The notes: a model not told the origin generated them from the sequence alone. Shown: positions 23,702-32,523, counted from the stretch's first letter. The stretch is 36,776 nt of DNA from Streptomyces montanisoli (GCF_017813245.1 NZ_JAGIQL010000057.1:1-36776), one strand, 5' to 3'. Program-made: numbers and translations.

Positions 23702-25315
23702 TCAGACGCTGCGCTCGAGGAGATGCCACCAGCGGGACGGCTGTTCAGCCGCATACCAGCGCGGAGTACGCCATCGGTTCTCAACCCGTGTGAATACGAG
23801 ACGGCGACGTGCGCGGGAGGCCATGACGTGCAGTACCCGCAGTTCCTCTGCCAATGCTTCTCCCTGGGTGCTGCGGAAGTCCGGGATGCTTCCTTCCTCC
23901 AAGCCGATGACGTAGCCGACGTCGAACTCCTGGCCCTTGCCTGCGTGCCCGGTGAGCAGGTGAAGTCCGGGAGAGACCGGGGCGTCGGAGGTGGTGTGGG
24001 GACGGAAGGCCGCGAGTGTCTGTTGCAGAGGGGACGTGGTGAGCCGATCCCTGAGAGCCTCACAGGCGATGCTCAGCTCGTCGAGTGTCGGAGCGTCGTC
24101 CGGAGGAAGCTGGCTCCGGCACAGGCGTTCCAATGCCGCAAGCTGCTCGACCCGATCGCTGCCGGCCGCGAGGGCCTCGGGAAGGTTTCGGTGCAGTAGT
24201 TCGGCGATCTGCGGGACCACCGTCGGCTGGTACCAGTCCTGGTAGTCGAGGCCGGCGAGGTCGAGAGCGCGGGCGATGTCGGTCATCCGGCGGAAGCTGC
24301 GGGTCATGACGCCCACGGTGCAGTGCGCGTCGTCGGCCAGGTCCTGGCGGACGGCGGCCACCAGGGCCTCGGCCTCTGCGGCGGTGTCCTCGAAGGCTCG
24401 GAGGTCGACCTTGCAGTCGTCACCCCAGTTGTCCGGGTTGGCGCAGTGCAGCGGTGTGGTGCCGAGTTCAGCTGCGAGCTGGTTGACGGCCTGGAGAACG
24501 GGTGGGCTCGAGCGGTACGAGACGTCGAGCCGGACCTCGGTGGGGTCTGCGGCTCGAATTGCGTCGAAGACGGCGGAGGGACGGGCACCGGCGAAGCCGT
24601 AGATGCCCTGGGCGGGGTCGCCGGCGTAGGTGGTGCGGCCTGCCCCGATCGCCTGGACCATGCCCAGTTGCAGGAGGCTGAGGTCTTGAACTTCGTCCAC
24701 CAGGACTACTGCGAAGTGCTCGCGGTACAGGCGCGCCACCCTCGGGTCGGTGAGCAGTCGGGCGCCATAGCGCAGGAGGTCGTCGTAGTCGATCTGCTGG
24801 GCTTCTCGCAGGATCCGTTCGTAGGTCACGGCTAAGTCCTCCCCGGATGCTGCCAGCTGCGCCATCACCTCGTCGTCGTCCTGCAGACGTGTTTTTGCGA
24901 GGGTCAGCGCCCGTTCCGCGGCTGCGGTGCGGTAGCCGAGGCCGGCAGCAGCTCGGAGGCGTCGGTGCGAACCGCGTTCAGGGAACGGCTGGACGGGGTC
25001 TATGCCAATGACTGCGCCGTGAGCGCGTACCAAGCGTCCGGCGAGTCCATGGAAGTTGGTAACGGTGACCCGTGTGCGCGCGGCCGACGGCAGGATCTCC
25101 GTGAGGCGGGAGGCGAGGTTGTCGCGGGCCTTGTTCGAGAATGTGAGCGCCAGGATCTTCCGAGGTGCGATGACAGCATGGTCGTTGATGAGGCGGGCCG
25201 CGCGCTGCGCAAGAGCCTGTGTCTTGCCGCAGCCGGCCGGGGCCAGCACGAGGATGTCCTGGGCGTCCATGGCCGCGAGACGGTCGGCGGCTCTCTGCTC
25301 GGTCAGAGGGCTCAC
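23702..25315 (-). CDS. gajB: UvrD-like helicase of a Gabija-like system (GajB-like)
   Basis: A 537-residue SF1A helicase. Motifs: TEQRAADR Q-motif region, Walker A APAGCGKT (25-32), LTFSNKARDNL motif Ia, VDEVQD Walker B, AGDPAQGIYGFAGA motif III, VSYRS motif IV, TGHAGKGQEFDVGYVIGLEE motif V, LHVMASRARRRLVF motif VI. GTG 25315 overlaps the stop of the OLD nuclease gene by four bases (GTGA); ATG 25342 would overlap by 31 bases. An OLD ATPase-TOPRIM gene followed directly by a UvrD helicase is the defining Gabija arrangement, and the length is close to known GajB. In that system the helicase partner joins GajA in a large anti-phage complex. Identity as Gabija is by gene pairing and motifs. Confidence 0.8.
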   Translation of the reverse strand: MSPLTEQRAADRLAAMDAQDILVLAPAGCGKTQALAQRAARLINDHAVIAPRKILALTFSNKARDNLASRLTEILPSAARTRVTVTNFHGLAGRLVRAHGAVIGIDPVQPFPERGSHRRLRAAAGLGYRTAAAERALTLAKTRLQDDDEVMAQLAASGEDLAVTYERILREAQQIDYDDLLRYGARLLTDPRVARLYREHFAVVLVDEVQDLSLLQLGMVQAIGAGRTTYAGDPAQGIYGFAGARPSAVFDAIRAADPTEVRLDVSYRSSPPVLQAVNQLAAELGTTPLHCANPDNWGDDCKVDLRAFEDTAAEAEALVAAVRQDLADDAHCTVGVMTRSFRRMTDIARALDLAGLDYQDWYQPTVVPQIAELLHRNLPEALAAGSDRVEQLAALERLCRSQLPPDDAPTLDELSIACEALRDRLTTSPLQQTLAAFRPHTTSDAPVSPGLHLLTGHAGKGQEFDVGYVIGLEEGSIPDFRSTQGEALAEELRVLHVMASRARRRLVFTRVENRWRTPRWYAAEQPSRWWHLLERSV

Positions 25316-26934
25316 GCTGCCACCATGCGCAGGAAGTGGCACAGGTCGGACAGGGACGCGGTGTCGGCCTCGGTCAGTGCGTCCGCTGAGGCGATCGCGG
25401 CGGGCAGTTTGCGCTTGCTGCAGAAGTGGGCGACGTGTTCCAGAGTGATGTCCGCGAGGGAAGTAACCTTATTGAGATTCAAGAGCGATTTCACAGGGAG
25501 CGCCGAGTCGTCCCCGATGATCTTGAGCATGCGGTCTCGGCCCAGGGCGGTGGTGTACAGGCCTTCCAGGTCCGGCTGGCACACGAAGTAGCCATAGGAT
25601 TCCAGGTCTTCGGGTGCGGCACCCACGGCCTCGGCCCAGTCCTTGCGGGCGTCCTCGTCGGTGATGCCGTACAGCGGCACGGCGAATCCCTCCGGGCCGA
25701 GCAGCCGGTAGACGCTGGGGAACATCTGGCAGCCGCCGAGCTCCACGATCGCGATGCCCCGGCGGTCGAGGTCTAGGCCGATCAGGTCGGCGAACCGCTC
25801 GATGAAGAGGCGGTCGCTCGCGCCCTCCACGAAAAGAATCTTGCGGGCCGTGAGCGCGTCGATCATGTTGGGGAGCCAGAACTTGGCCGCCTGCACCTTG
25901 CCGCTGATGACGTTGGCCTCGGGCAGTTGCCGTGGCGCGCGGTCGGCTCCGAAGGCGACGATGTCGAGCGGGTTCATCTGCCCGACCAGGGACGCGGAGT
26001 GCGACACGATCAGCCGCTGGCCGGGACTGTCCCGGAAGGTGCGGGCGATCGCCCGCTGGGCCGTGGTGTGCAGGTGGATCTCCGGCTCGTCCATGCCGAC
26101 GATTCGGGCAGTGCGCTGGGTCATGCCCAGCAGCGCCAGCAGGGAGAGAGCGCGGACGCCGTCGGACTGCTCGGTGAGCCGGGCCGGGTGCTCACCGTCC
26201 TGGACGGTCACCGTCATTCCCGCCAGTGGCGATCCCCCCAGGTCGGAAGCCGGCGTCAGGTGGATGTCGTCGGGATGCACCTGCTGGGGCAGCGCCTGGC
26301 TGAGGGTGTGGGCGAGCTCGACGCCGAAGTCCTTTACTGTGCAGGCTTCTTGGACCGCCTCGCGCAGGCGGGTCGCCGCTTCGGCGACGGTGTCGGCGTC
26401 CGCGCCCAGGTCCAGTCCGTCCAGCAGGCTCTGCATGGTGCCGCCGGTGCCGCCAAGTTCGCGGTTCATCGAGCGGGCGGCCGGGACGTAGGCCCATCCA
26501 AGCGCGTCGACCTGGTCGCGGGTGGGTCCCCGGTCGTGTCCAGCGCCGTCGAAGTACCGGCGTGCGTCCATCGTCTCCGCGGCGGCGGCGGGGTCGGCGC
26601 CCTCCGGGACGTTGAGCGTGGCCACGACTACGATGCGGATCGTCTCCGCAGTGTCGCCGAACATCACCTCGTCGGGAAACGCGGCACGGTCTTCGTTGTC
26701 AAGGTCGCACAGGTCTACCTGCAGTCGCAGCGGCCGCGTCAAGTCGGTGAAATCGCGCACCTGCAGGGCGGCGTACAGCTGAGCGCGGGTCGCACCCAGG
26801 CACAGGTGAACGGCGCGCAGCACACTGGACTTCCCGGAGTCGTTGGGCCCGATGAGAACCAGATGCCGACGAACCGGGATTCCCCCGTCCGGGAGCCGTC
26901 GATAGTTCTCCCAGCTGATCCTGCTGATACGCAC
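25312..26934 (-). CDS. gajA: OLD-family ATPase-TOPRIM nuclease (GajA-like)
   Basis: A 540-residue protein starting at GTG 26934 (MRISRISWENYRRL). The ABC-type ATPase half has Walker A GPNDSGKSS (about 29-37), a signature-like LTEQSDGVRAL, Walker B VGMDEPEIHLH and an IVSHSASLV H-loop. The C-terminal TOPRIM half has LFVEGASDRLFIERF (catalytic Glu), VELGGCQMF and LYGITDEDARKDW (Asp pair). This is the class 2 OLD layout, and the adjacent downstream helicase makes it GajA-like: a sequence-specific nicking endonuclease controlled by nucleotide levels in characterised Gabija. Motifs are intact, so activity is expected. The ribosome-binding site is weak (TGAGG). No other defence gene is fused. Confidence 0.82.
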   Translation of the reverse strand: MRISRISWENYRRLPDGGIPVRRHLVLIGPNDSGKSSVLRAVHLCLGATRAQLYAALQVRDFTDLTRPLRLQVDLCDLDNEDRAAFPDEVMFGDTAETIRIVVVATLNVPEGADPAAAAETMDARRYFDGAGHDRGPTRDQVDALGWAYVPAARSMNRELGGTGGTMQSLLDGLDLGADADTVAEAATRLREAVQEACTVKDFGVELAHTLSQALPQQVHPDDIHLTPASDLGGSPLAGMTVTVQDGEHPARLTEQSDGVRALSLLALLGMTQRTARIVGMDEPEIHLHTTAQRAIARTFRDSPGQRLIVSHSASLVGQMNPLDIVAFGADRAPRQLPEANVISGKVQAAKFWLPNMIDALTARKILFVEGASDRLFIERFADLIGLDLDRRGIAIVELGGCQMFPSVYRLLGPEGFAVPLYGITDEDARKDWAEAVGAAPEDLESYGYFVCQPDLEGLYTTALGRDRMLKIIGDDSALPVKSLLNLNKVTSLADITLEHVAHFCSKRKLPAAIASADALTEADTASLSDLCHFLRMVAA

Positions 26935-27715
26935 TCGTGCCTCACTACGTCCAGACTGTCGCAGACCATCACAATCTTGACCCGAACCTCGGCAACATCA
27001 CCAGATGATTTCACGAACCCGGAGAGCGAGGAACGGCGAAGCAGCTCTGAGCACGAACGCGGGCCCGAGCGTCCGCCCGTCCGCGCCCCACGCACCTGGG
27101 TCTCGCTCCACTTCAGGAAGCGGCTGGCACACGGGGTTGTGTGGCAGGAGCCGGACATGGCTGTCCTCCCGCTCGAAGCGTTTCCGGCGTTTCCCAGGAA
27201 GCGCTGGTCGAGCTCCATCTGACTTCAACCGGGGCGCCGCTCAGCGGACTGGAGACGTTCGCCTGGGTGCCGACACCCCAGCGGCCGCAGAGCCCTGTGA
27301 TGAGCCTCGGCTGGCCACCGCTCGAGGCACGCCTGCCCATGCGAGGAACCGGTGCTGAGCAACGACCTATGCGGCGGCCCTACAGCCGGTTCCCGAGCGG
27401 TCCGGAGCCGGCCCTCGAAGCGCGGCGCGGCGTAAACGGTCGAAGAGGTGGTCCTGTTGATGCGAGCGTCCGCAACGGTAGGTCCAGCGTGGCCGGACCG
27501 GCCACGCCGAGGACGGCGTAGAGGCGGTGCCTGGCCTGTGTACCGATGCGCGCATCATCACTTGGGGTGCGCCCGCAACGCGCCGTGGACAGGGCGTTGC
27601 TGAGTCGCTGTTGTCTTTCCGAACGTGAGGGCGGCGTTTTCGCTGGTCAGGCATGGGATCGGTGGTTCGGTGGGAGTTGTGGCCTGTTGGGTTGTCGCTC
27701 GCTGGGGAGGCCGGG
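26935..27715. other. Non-coding stretch between the OLD gene and the IS5 region
   Basis: About 780 bases with no gene I can support. Immediately upstream of 26934 the composition is less GC-rich, as expected for the promoter of the OLD/UvrD pair. 27546-27557 is a perfect 12-base palindrome (GATGCGCGCATC). A minus-strand frame over about 27370-27560 encodes a short stretch (QARHRLYAVLGVAGPATLD) ending in a stop, which may be a decayed transposase or other remnant. From about 27592 the sequence may belong to the IS5-type element. Confidence 0.4.
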
Positions 27716-28252
27716 ATGCCGTCGGTTATCGGGTTGTTGGAGGAGCGCGAGTTGGGTGCTCGCCGTCGGGTGGATGGGTTGCGTGAGGAGGCTGACCGGA
27801 TCCAGGCGGAACTGGCTGCCGCCGAGGTGGAGTGGCAGGAGTGGGTGATCGCCCGCAGGCGGGTCGATACGGTGCTGGCTGTGGACGGCGGCGATACCGC
27901 CGAGGCGGAGATCACCCTGGGTGTGGGGCATGCGGACGTGCCGCCGGCGCCCGGGGGTGCGGTGAAGCCGAAGTCGCCGGTTCCGGTGTGGCATGAGGGC
28001 CTTGCCTGGTCCGTGCTGTCGGTTGACTACCAGCGCATTCTCACCGCGCTCGCGGACCGGGCCCGGCTCCATCAAGGGCCGCTGACCTGCCAGGAGATGG
28101 CTGCGGCGTTCGGCATGGACGTGGTGCCGGCACGGGTGGAGGCGCTACGGTCGAAGGCGAAACGCCTGGTCGCGCGGGGTTGGCTGGCTGAGCCCGCGCC
28201 GGGCCGGTTCACGCCAGCTGCGGGCGTGTCCGGGCCAGGCGGCGCGTCATGA
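27716..28252 (+). CDS. IS-associated accessory protein, coiled coil plus winged helix
   Basis: A 178-residue protein from ATG 27716, with GGGGAGG six bases upstream; the longer frame from 27653 lacks such a site. Residues 5-60 form a coiled coil (LLEERELGARRRVDGLREEA, IQAELAAAEVEWQEW). A Pro/Gly linker leads to a winged-helix-like end (LTCQEMAAAFGMDVVPARVE, LRSKAKRLVARGWLAE). The last 44 bases overlap the convergent IS5-family transposase tail to tail, so the two probably travel as one element. The function is unknown; control of transposition is a reasonable inference. Confidence 0.65.
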   Translation: MPSVIGLLEERELGARRRVDGLREEADRIQAELAAAEVEWQEWVIARRRVDTVLAVDGGDTAEAEITLGVGHADVPPAPGGAVKPKSPVPVWHEGLAWSVLSVDYQRILTALADRARLHQGPLTCQEMAAAFGMDVVPARVEALRSKAKRLVARGWLAEPAPGRFTPAAGVSGPGGAS

Positions 28253-29126
28253 CCATGGTCATCGACCAGTAGACCATCGCCTCGGCGCTGGTGGTGCGGC
28301 ATTCGTAGTCGCGAGCCAGGCGGCGGGTGCGCATCAGCCAGGCGTTGGTGCGCTCCACGATCCATCGTTTGGGCAGCACCACGAAGCCCTTCTGGTTGTC
28401 GCTGCGTTTGACGATGCTCAGGACCAGCGCGAGCGTGGCCAGGCAGTGCTCGACGAGGCTGCCGGTGTATCCGCCGTCGGCCCAGACCAGCTCCAACTGG
28501 TGGTGGGCGTCGGCCACCTGCCCGAGCAGGACCTTCGCGGCGGTGCGGTCGCCGATATCCGCCGCTGTGACCATCACGCCCAGCAGCAGGCCGAGCGTGT
28601 CGACCACGAGGTGCCGTTTCCGCCCGTTGATCAGCTTGCCGCCGTCGAACCCGCGGCTGTCCGACCCGACGACGGCGTCTGCCTTGACCGACTGCGAATC
28701 GATCACGCCGGCCGTCGGCTCCGTATCCCGGCCCTCCCGTTCGCGGAGGCGGCCACGCAGCCGGTCGTGGAATTCGGTGACCAGGCCGTGGTCGCGCCAG
28801 CGGCGGAAGAACGCGTAGACACGGTCCCACGGCGGGAAGTCAGCGGGCATGGCCCGCCACTTGATGCCATTGTCGACCAGGTAGCGGATGGCATCGAGTA
28901 TCGCCCGGTGGCAGTACGCTTCCGGGCGGCCGCCCCGTCCTCGCATCCACCCCGGCACCGGAAGCAACGGCCGGAGAACCGCCCACTCCGCGTCCGTTAC
29001 GTCCGTCGGATAACGCGGCTGTCGCGACCCGTTGTCAGCGGCGTTTCCGAACCGGTGAGCCAGACAGTCACACCCACGAGTGACCGAACTGGACTGGCCG
29101 GCCACAGACACGGAACACTGCGGCAC
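28209..29126 (-). CDS. IS5-family transposase
   Basis: A DDE transposase of up to 305 residues. The N-terminal DUF4096-like block, YPTDVTDAEWAVLRPLLP then GRPEAYCHRAILDAIRYLVD and GIKWRAMPADFPPW, is typical of IS5 (IS427/IS1031-like) elements. Catalytic residues: first Asp in GVIDSQSVKA, second Asp in WADGGYTG, Glu in IVERTNAWL with the usual downstream R-x-L-A-R-D-Y-E. It appears intact. The true start may lie some 30 codons after ATG 29126, since family members often begin close to the YPTDVTDAEW block. It overlaps the accessory gene at its 3' end. Confidence 0.88.
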   Translation of the reverse strand: MPQCSVSVAGQSSSVTRGCDCLAHRFGNAADNGSRQPRYPTDVTDAEWAVLRPLLPVPGWMRGRGGRPEAYCHRAILDAIRYLVDNGIKWRAMPADFPPWDRVYAFFRRWRDHGLVTEFHDRLRGRLREREGRDTEPTAGVIDSQSVKADAVVGSDSRGFDGGKLINGRKRHLVVDTLGLLLGVMVTAADIGDRTAAKVLLGQVADAHHQLELVWADGGYTGSLVEHCLATLALVLSIVKRSDNQKGFVVLPKRWIVERTNAWLMRTRRLARDYECRTTSAEAMVYWSMTMVMTRRLARTRPQLA

Positions 29127-29336
29127 CGGGGCCTCCTGATGTTGCTCGCTGATTCGACACCAATGAGCTGTTCAGAAGGCCCCACCTCTATGCCACGAGC
29201 CCTTCGCCATCACCCAATCGGGAACCTCGGTTCGAAGCGCATCCCTCACCAGGGCGGTTTCATAGTCTTGTTGATCAAGTGGATGTGCTTGTCACGGCAG
29301 CGTGACGATGTGCCGGTGGTCCGCTACGCACGCAAC

Positions 29337-29390
29337 GAAGCTCCGTTGTGCAGGTGACCTTCCCAAGTCGCCTTCGCCCAACGGAGCTTC
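29337..29390 (+). promoter_or_regulatory. Stem-loop covering the ISAs1 transposase ribosome-binding site
   Basis: A perfect 12-base inverted repeat, GAAGCTCCGTTG (29337-29348) and CAACGGAGCTTC (29379-29390), with a 30-base loop, ends one base before the transposase ATG at 29392. The GGAG Shine-Dalgarno (29383-29386) lies in the 3' arm. RNA entering from an outside promoter would contain the whole hairpin and hide the ribosome-binding site. This is the logic known for IS10 and IS50 transposase protection from read-through; it is inferred here. Confidence 0.65.
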
Positions 29391-29391
29391 G

Positions 29392-30537
29392 ATGTGCCGC
29401 CAGTCTGCCACCGTGTGTCTGATCAAGTCGCCCTCGCGTCAGCAGCGCGCGATCGCTGATCTCCCCTCCCGGCTGGCGACCTTGGCCGATCCGCGTGACC
29501 GGCGCGGGAAGCGTCACTCGTTCGTGAGCGTCCTGCTGACCGCCTGCTCGGCGGTCCTGACCGGCGCGAAGTCGTTCGCCGCCATCGGCCAGTGGGCATC
29601 GAACGCCCCTCAAGATGCCCTGGCCCGCCTCGGTGCCCGCACGGCGACGGCCTTCGGCATCCGGATCGCGCCGAGCACGGCGACCATCCGCCGCATCATC
29701 AACGCGGTCTGCCCCGGTGGGCTCGCTGACCTGCTCGGATACGACCCGGCCGACGCGGACACCCTGGCGGTGGACGGCAAGAGCGCCCGCGGCTCGCGCG
29801 TCGACGACAGCCCAGCCGCCCACCTGCTGGCCGCGATCACCGGCGACGGCATGACCGTCACTCAACTCAGGGTCCCGAAGAAGACGAACGAAATCTCCTG
29901 CTTCGCCGACCTGCTGTCCCCCTACGACCTGCGAGGAGTCACCGTGACCGCCGACGCTCTCCACGCGCAACGCGACCACGCCCGCTTCCTGGTCGAGGCC
30001 AAGGAGGCGCACTACGCCCTGACCGTGAAGCGGAACCAGGCCGGCCTGCACGAACGCCTGCGCACGCTGCCCTGGCAGAAGGTCACAGCGAAGTACTACG
30101 ACCGCTCCCAGGGCCACGGACGCAAGGAGACCCGCGTCGTCCAGGTCCTGACCGTCGATGACCTCGACTTTCCGCACGCCGCCCAGGTCGCCCGCGTCGT
30201 CCGCCACCGCACTGACCTCAAGGCTGGCAGGCACGGCCGCGAGACTGTCTACGTCATCACCGACCTGACCAGCCAGGAAGCCTCGCCTCAGCGACTCGCG
30301 AAGATCGTTCGGTCGCAATGGGTGATCGAAAATCGGCTCCACTTCGTCCGTGACACCGCCTTCGCCGAAGACGCCTCCAAGATCCGCACCGGACACGGCC
30401 CCGACAACATGGCCACCCTCCGTAGCTTCGCCATCAATCAACTTCGCACCGCCGGCCACACGAACATCGCCGCCGGACTCCGCGAGATGTCCTACGACAC
30501 CTTCCGCCGCCCGCTGGACCTCCTCGGCCTCAACTGA
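29392..30537 (+). CDS. ISAs1-family transposase
   Basis: A 381-residue transposase starting at ATG 29392 (MCRQSATVCLIKSPSRQ), with GGAG six bases upstream; the frame is open further upstream but only through the inverted repeat. It has the N-terminal DDE_Tnp_1-associated block (LATLADPRDRRGKRHSFVSV, LTACSAVLTGAKSFAAIGQW), then AVDGKSARG (first Asp), TVTADALHAQRDHA (second Asp) and VIENRLHFVRD (Glu), all intact. It ends 42 bases before the right end of the element. Confidence 0.93.
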   Translation: MCRQSATVCLIKSPSRQQRAIADLPSRLATLADPRDRRGKRHSFVSVLLTACSAVLTGAKSFAAIGQWASNAPQDALARLGARTATAFGIRIAPSTATIRRIINAVCPGGLADLLGYDPADADTLAVDGKSARGSRVDDSPAAHLLAAITGDGMTVTQLRVPKKTNEISCFADLLSPYDLRGVTVTADALHAQRDHARFLVEAKEAHYALTVKRNQAGLHERLRTLPWQKVTAKYYDRSQGHGRKETRVVQVLTVDDLDFPHAAQVARVVRHRTDLKAGRHGRETVYVITDLTSQEASPQRLAKIVRSQWVIENRLHFVRDTAFAEDASKIRTGHGPDNMATLRSFAINQLRTAGHTNIAAGLREMSYDTFRRPLDLLGLN

Positions 30538-30823
30538 CCTGCAGAGATGCCTGATCAGTCAGACTTTGAAACCGCCCTGCATCCCTCACGGCCGGAAAGC
30601 CAACAGCGACTGACACCCAGTTGAGGATCTCCCGGAACAGGCCGCTATCTGGGGAGCACGGGCAGCGCGGGCCAGGACCGGCAGGCTTTTACTGTCAAGG
30701 CGCGACAGCAGCGCGCTGCCAGCCCTGCGCCGCTGTCTTGGGTCACGATCAAGTACCGGCTTATGTGCACAGCGTTCCGGCTATGCGAAGATCCCTCCCA
30801 GTTCGGCCGGGGAGGCGGGGATC

Positions 30824-32038
30824 ATGACGGCCAGGGATGACCAGTTTGAGGCGTCTGCTTCGGCGCTCGGCTACCTGTACCAGTTCGCGAAGGCACTGCA
30901 CTTGTGCATTGAGCAGTCGATGAGCGGGCCGGGGTGGAGTGTCGCTGTCGAGGGCGCCGACGACATTGAGAAGCACGCCGGGTCGCTCACCGACCTGCTG
31001 CAGCTCAAGCAGCGGGCCGAGGGAGTGCGCCTGACCGACTCGGCACCAGATTTGTGGAAGACGCTGCGCATCTGGTGCCTGGCAGCGGCGGCCGGGCAGG
31101 TCAGTTTGCCCGAGACCAACTTTTTCCTCATGACCACTGCCGAGCTTCCCGAAGGCTCCGCCGCCTATCACCTCCAGCCCAGGGCCAGCGGTCACCGCGA
31201 CGAGGAGAGGGCTCTCGCCCTGCTGCGGCAGGCCCGCACGGCGTCCACTAACGACAGCCTGCGGAAGGCGTTCGAGGCGTTCGACGCCCTGAACGGTGCG
31301 GGCGGGCCGGGGCAGGGCGCCCTGCTCGCGCGGATCGATGTCATCGGCGGTGCTCCCCGGATCGACGAGGTGCGCGAGACGATGCTTGGGCATGCGGCGC
31401 TCGCGGTGGGCCACCACCTCGCCAAGGCGTTTCTGGTCCGGCTGGAGGGCTGGTTCTACGACCGGGTGATCGAGCAGCTGCGGACAAAGGGCGGGGTACC
31501 AGTCACGGGTGAGGAGTTCGACCAGGTCTTCAGCGAGTTGCGTCATCAGTTCGGGCCCGACAACCTCCCCATCGATCCCGACATTGCGCAGAGCGAGCCC
31601 GAGCCGGCCGAGTCCACCGACAAGACGTTCGTGCGCCAACTCGACTTGATCGGTGTGGGCGGCGACCGCATCCGGCTCGCAGTGCGGGACTATGTGCGGG
31701 CCTTCGACCAGCGGTCGCGGTGGTCGGAGGAGAAGCTTCTGCGGGTGGGCGAACTCGGCGCCTACGAACGCCGACTGGTCGAGGAGTGGCGAGCCCGCTT
31801 CGCGGACATGCGCGAGGAGCTCGGCGACGAGGCGTCCGAGGCGGAGATGAAACGCGAGGCTCGGCAGATCTACCGCTGGGTCGACCGGGACGCTCGCGCG
31901 CAGATCCGCACCGGTCTCGAAGAGGTGTTTATCCCCAAGGGCTCGTACCACATGCTCGCCGACGAGCTGAAGGTCGGCTGGCACCCTGACTTCACCGCGC
32001 GGCTGATGTCCCTGCTAGAGCCGAGCGGAGCGCGCTGA
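30824..32038 (+). CDS. ABC-3C system effector: DUF4297/Cap4-like nuclease with ABC-3C C-terminal domain
   Basis: A 404-residue protein with GGGGAGG before ATG 30824. Residues 7-65 match the N-terminus of PD-(D/E)XK nucleases of the DUF4297/Cap4 kind: FEASASALGYLYQFAKAL, then E43 and D46/D47 in VAVEGADDIE, then Q60-x-K62 in LLQLKQRA. The C-terminal 150 residues (about 255-404, with ARQIYRWVDRDAR, FIPKGSYHMLADE, KVGWHPDF) have the look of the ABC-three-component C-terminal domain, which tethers the effector to the other two subunits. Its stop overlaps the next ATG by one base (TGATG). ABC-3C systems were defined computationally as conflict systems. Here the effector would cut DNA when the ATPase senses a trigger; that trigger is unknown. 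Confidence 0.78.
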   Translation: MTARDDQFEASASALGYLYQFAKALHLCIEQSMSGPGWSVAVEGADDIEKHAGSLTDLLQLKQRAEGVRLTDSAPDLWKTLRIWCLAAAAGQVSLPETNFFLMTTAELPEGSAAYHLQPRASGHRDEERALALLRQARTASTNDSLRKAFEAFDALNGAGGPGQGALLARIDVIGGAPRIDEVRETMLGHAALAVGHHLAKAFLVRLEGWFYDRVIEQLRTKGGVPVTGEEFDQVFSELRHQFGPDNLPIDPDIAQSEPEPAESTDKTFVRQLDLIGVGGDRIRLAVRDYVRAFDQRSRWSEEKLLRVGELGAYERRLVEEWRARFADMREELGDEASEAEMKREARQIYRWVDRDARAQIRTGLEEVFIPKGSYHMLADELKVGWHPDFTARLMSLLEPSGAR

Positions 32039-32523
32039 TGTCATCGCTTGCACTCAGCCGCGAGGAGCGCGCGTTGTACAACCCGGCGTTCACGGCCGTG
32101 CTGTGCACCCGCGCGGTGCAGGGCTACGACAAGCAGTACGCGGGCCCTTGCCCTGTGCCGGTCGCGGTCACCGCCGCCGTCATGGCCCTGCAGCCGTCCA
32201 TCCGGGCCGTGCTGCCGGCCACCACGGGAACGGGCCTGATGGGGTGGCTCGACGCCCACGACGAAGTGCCGGTGGTCATGGCGCGCAACGCGGCCACCGT
32301 GGCGTCAGTGGTGCGGCCCGGCCTGCTGTTCGCGCTGCAGGGCCGGGTCCTGGAGTACGGCGACGGCGGTCTGAGACTGGTGGCGAGGGCGCTCGGCAAG
32401 ACCGTCAGCGCAGAGACCGAGCAGAACCTCGCCATCCAGAAGGCGGCCGTCCAGCTCGGCCGTTGGCTGCCCAGCACGGGCAGCATCAGCACTGTCCTGA
32501 CGCTCCTTGGAGTCAAGCCGTGA
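32038..32523 (+). CDS. ABC-3C system middle component
   Basis: A 161-residue protein lying exactly between the effector and DUF3732 ATPase genes, overlapping the first by one base and the second by four (GTGA). It begins SREERALYNPAFTAVLCTRA and continues into helical stretches (VTAAVMALQPSIRAVLP, TEQNLAIQKAAVQLGRWLPS). Small proteins that begin with an (Y/F)NPAF-like motif and occupy this position are the middle components of ABC-3C systems, thought to link ATPase to effector. No catalytic residues. The call rests mainly on context and size. Confidence 0.72.
   Translation: MSSLALSREERALYNPAFTAVLCTRAVQGYDKQYAGPCPVPVAVTAAVMALQPSIRAVLPATTGTGLMGWLDAHDEVPVVMARNAATVASVVRPGLLFALQGRVLEYGDGGLRLVARALGKTVSAETEQNLAIQKAAVQLGRWLPSTGSISTVLTLLGVKP

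Larger units (their letters stand above)
29250..30579 (+). mobile_element. ISAs1-family insertion sequence, complete
   Basis: A 1330-base element bounded by 28-base terminal inverted repeats (29250-29277 and 30552-30579) that match at 24 of 28 positions and begin CAGGGCGGTTTCA. It is flanked by a perfect 10-base target duplication, CATCCCTCAC, at 29240-29249 and 30580-30589. It carries one intact transposase gene. Ends, duplication and reading frame are all intact, so the insertion is recent and probably still mobile. It landed between the IS5 element and the ABC-3C operon. Confidence 0.93.

Noticed and set aside
23360..24199. Plus-strand ORF antisense to the 3' end of the GajB-like gene
   Set aside because: Composition is that of an antisense shadow and no domain is recognisable; kept only as a note on the promoter-like sequence upstream.
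32103..32519. N-terminal extension of the DUF3732 ATPase to 797 residues
   Set aside because: It is an Arg/Gly-rich shadow of the middle-component gene; the GTG at 32520 overlaps the preceding stop and begins just before the ATPase domain.
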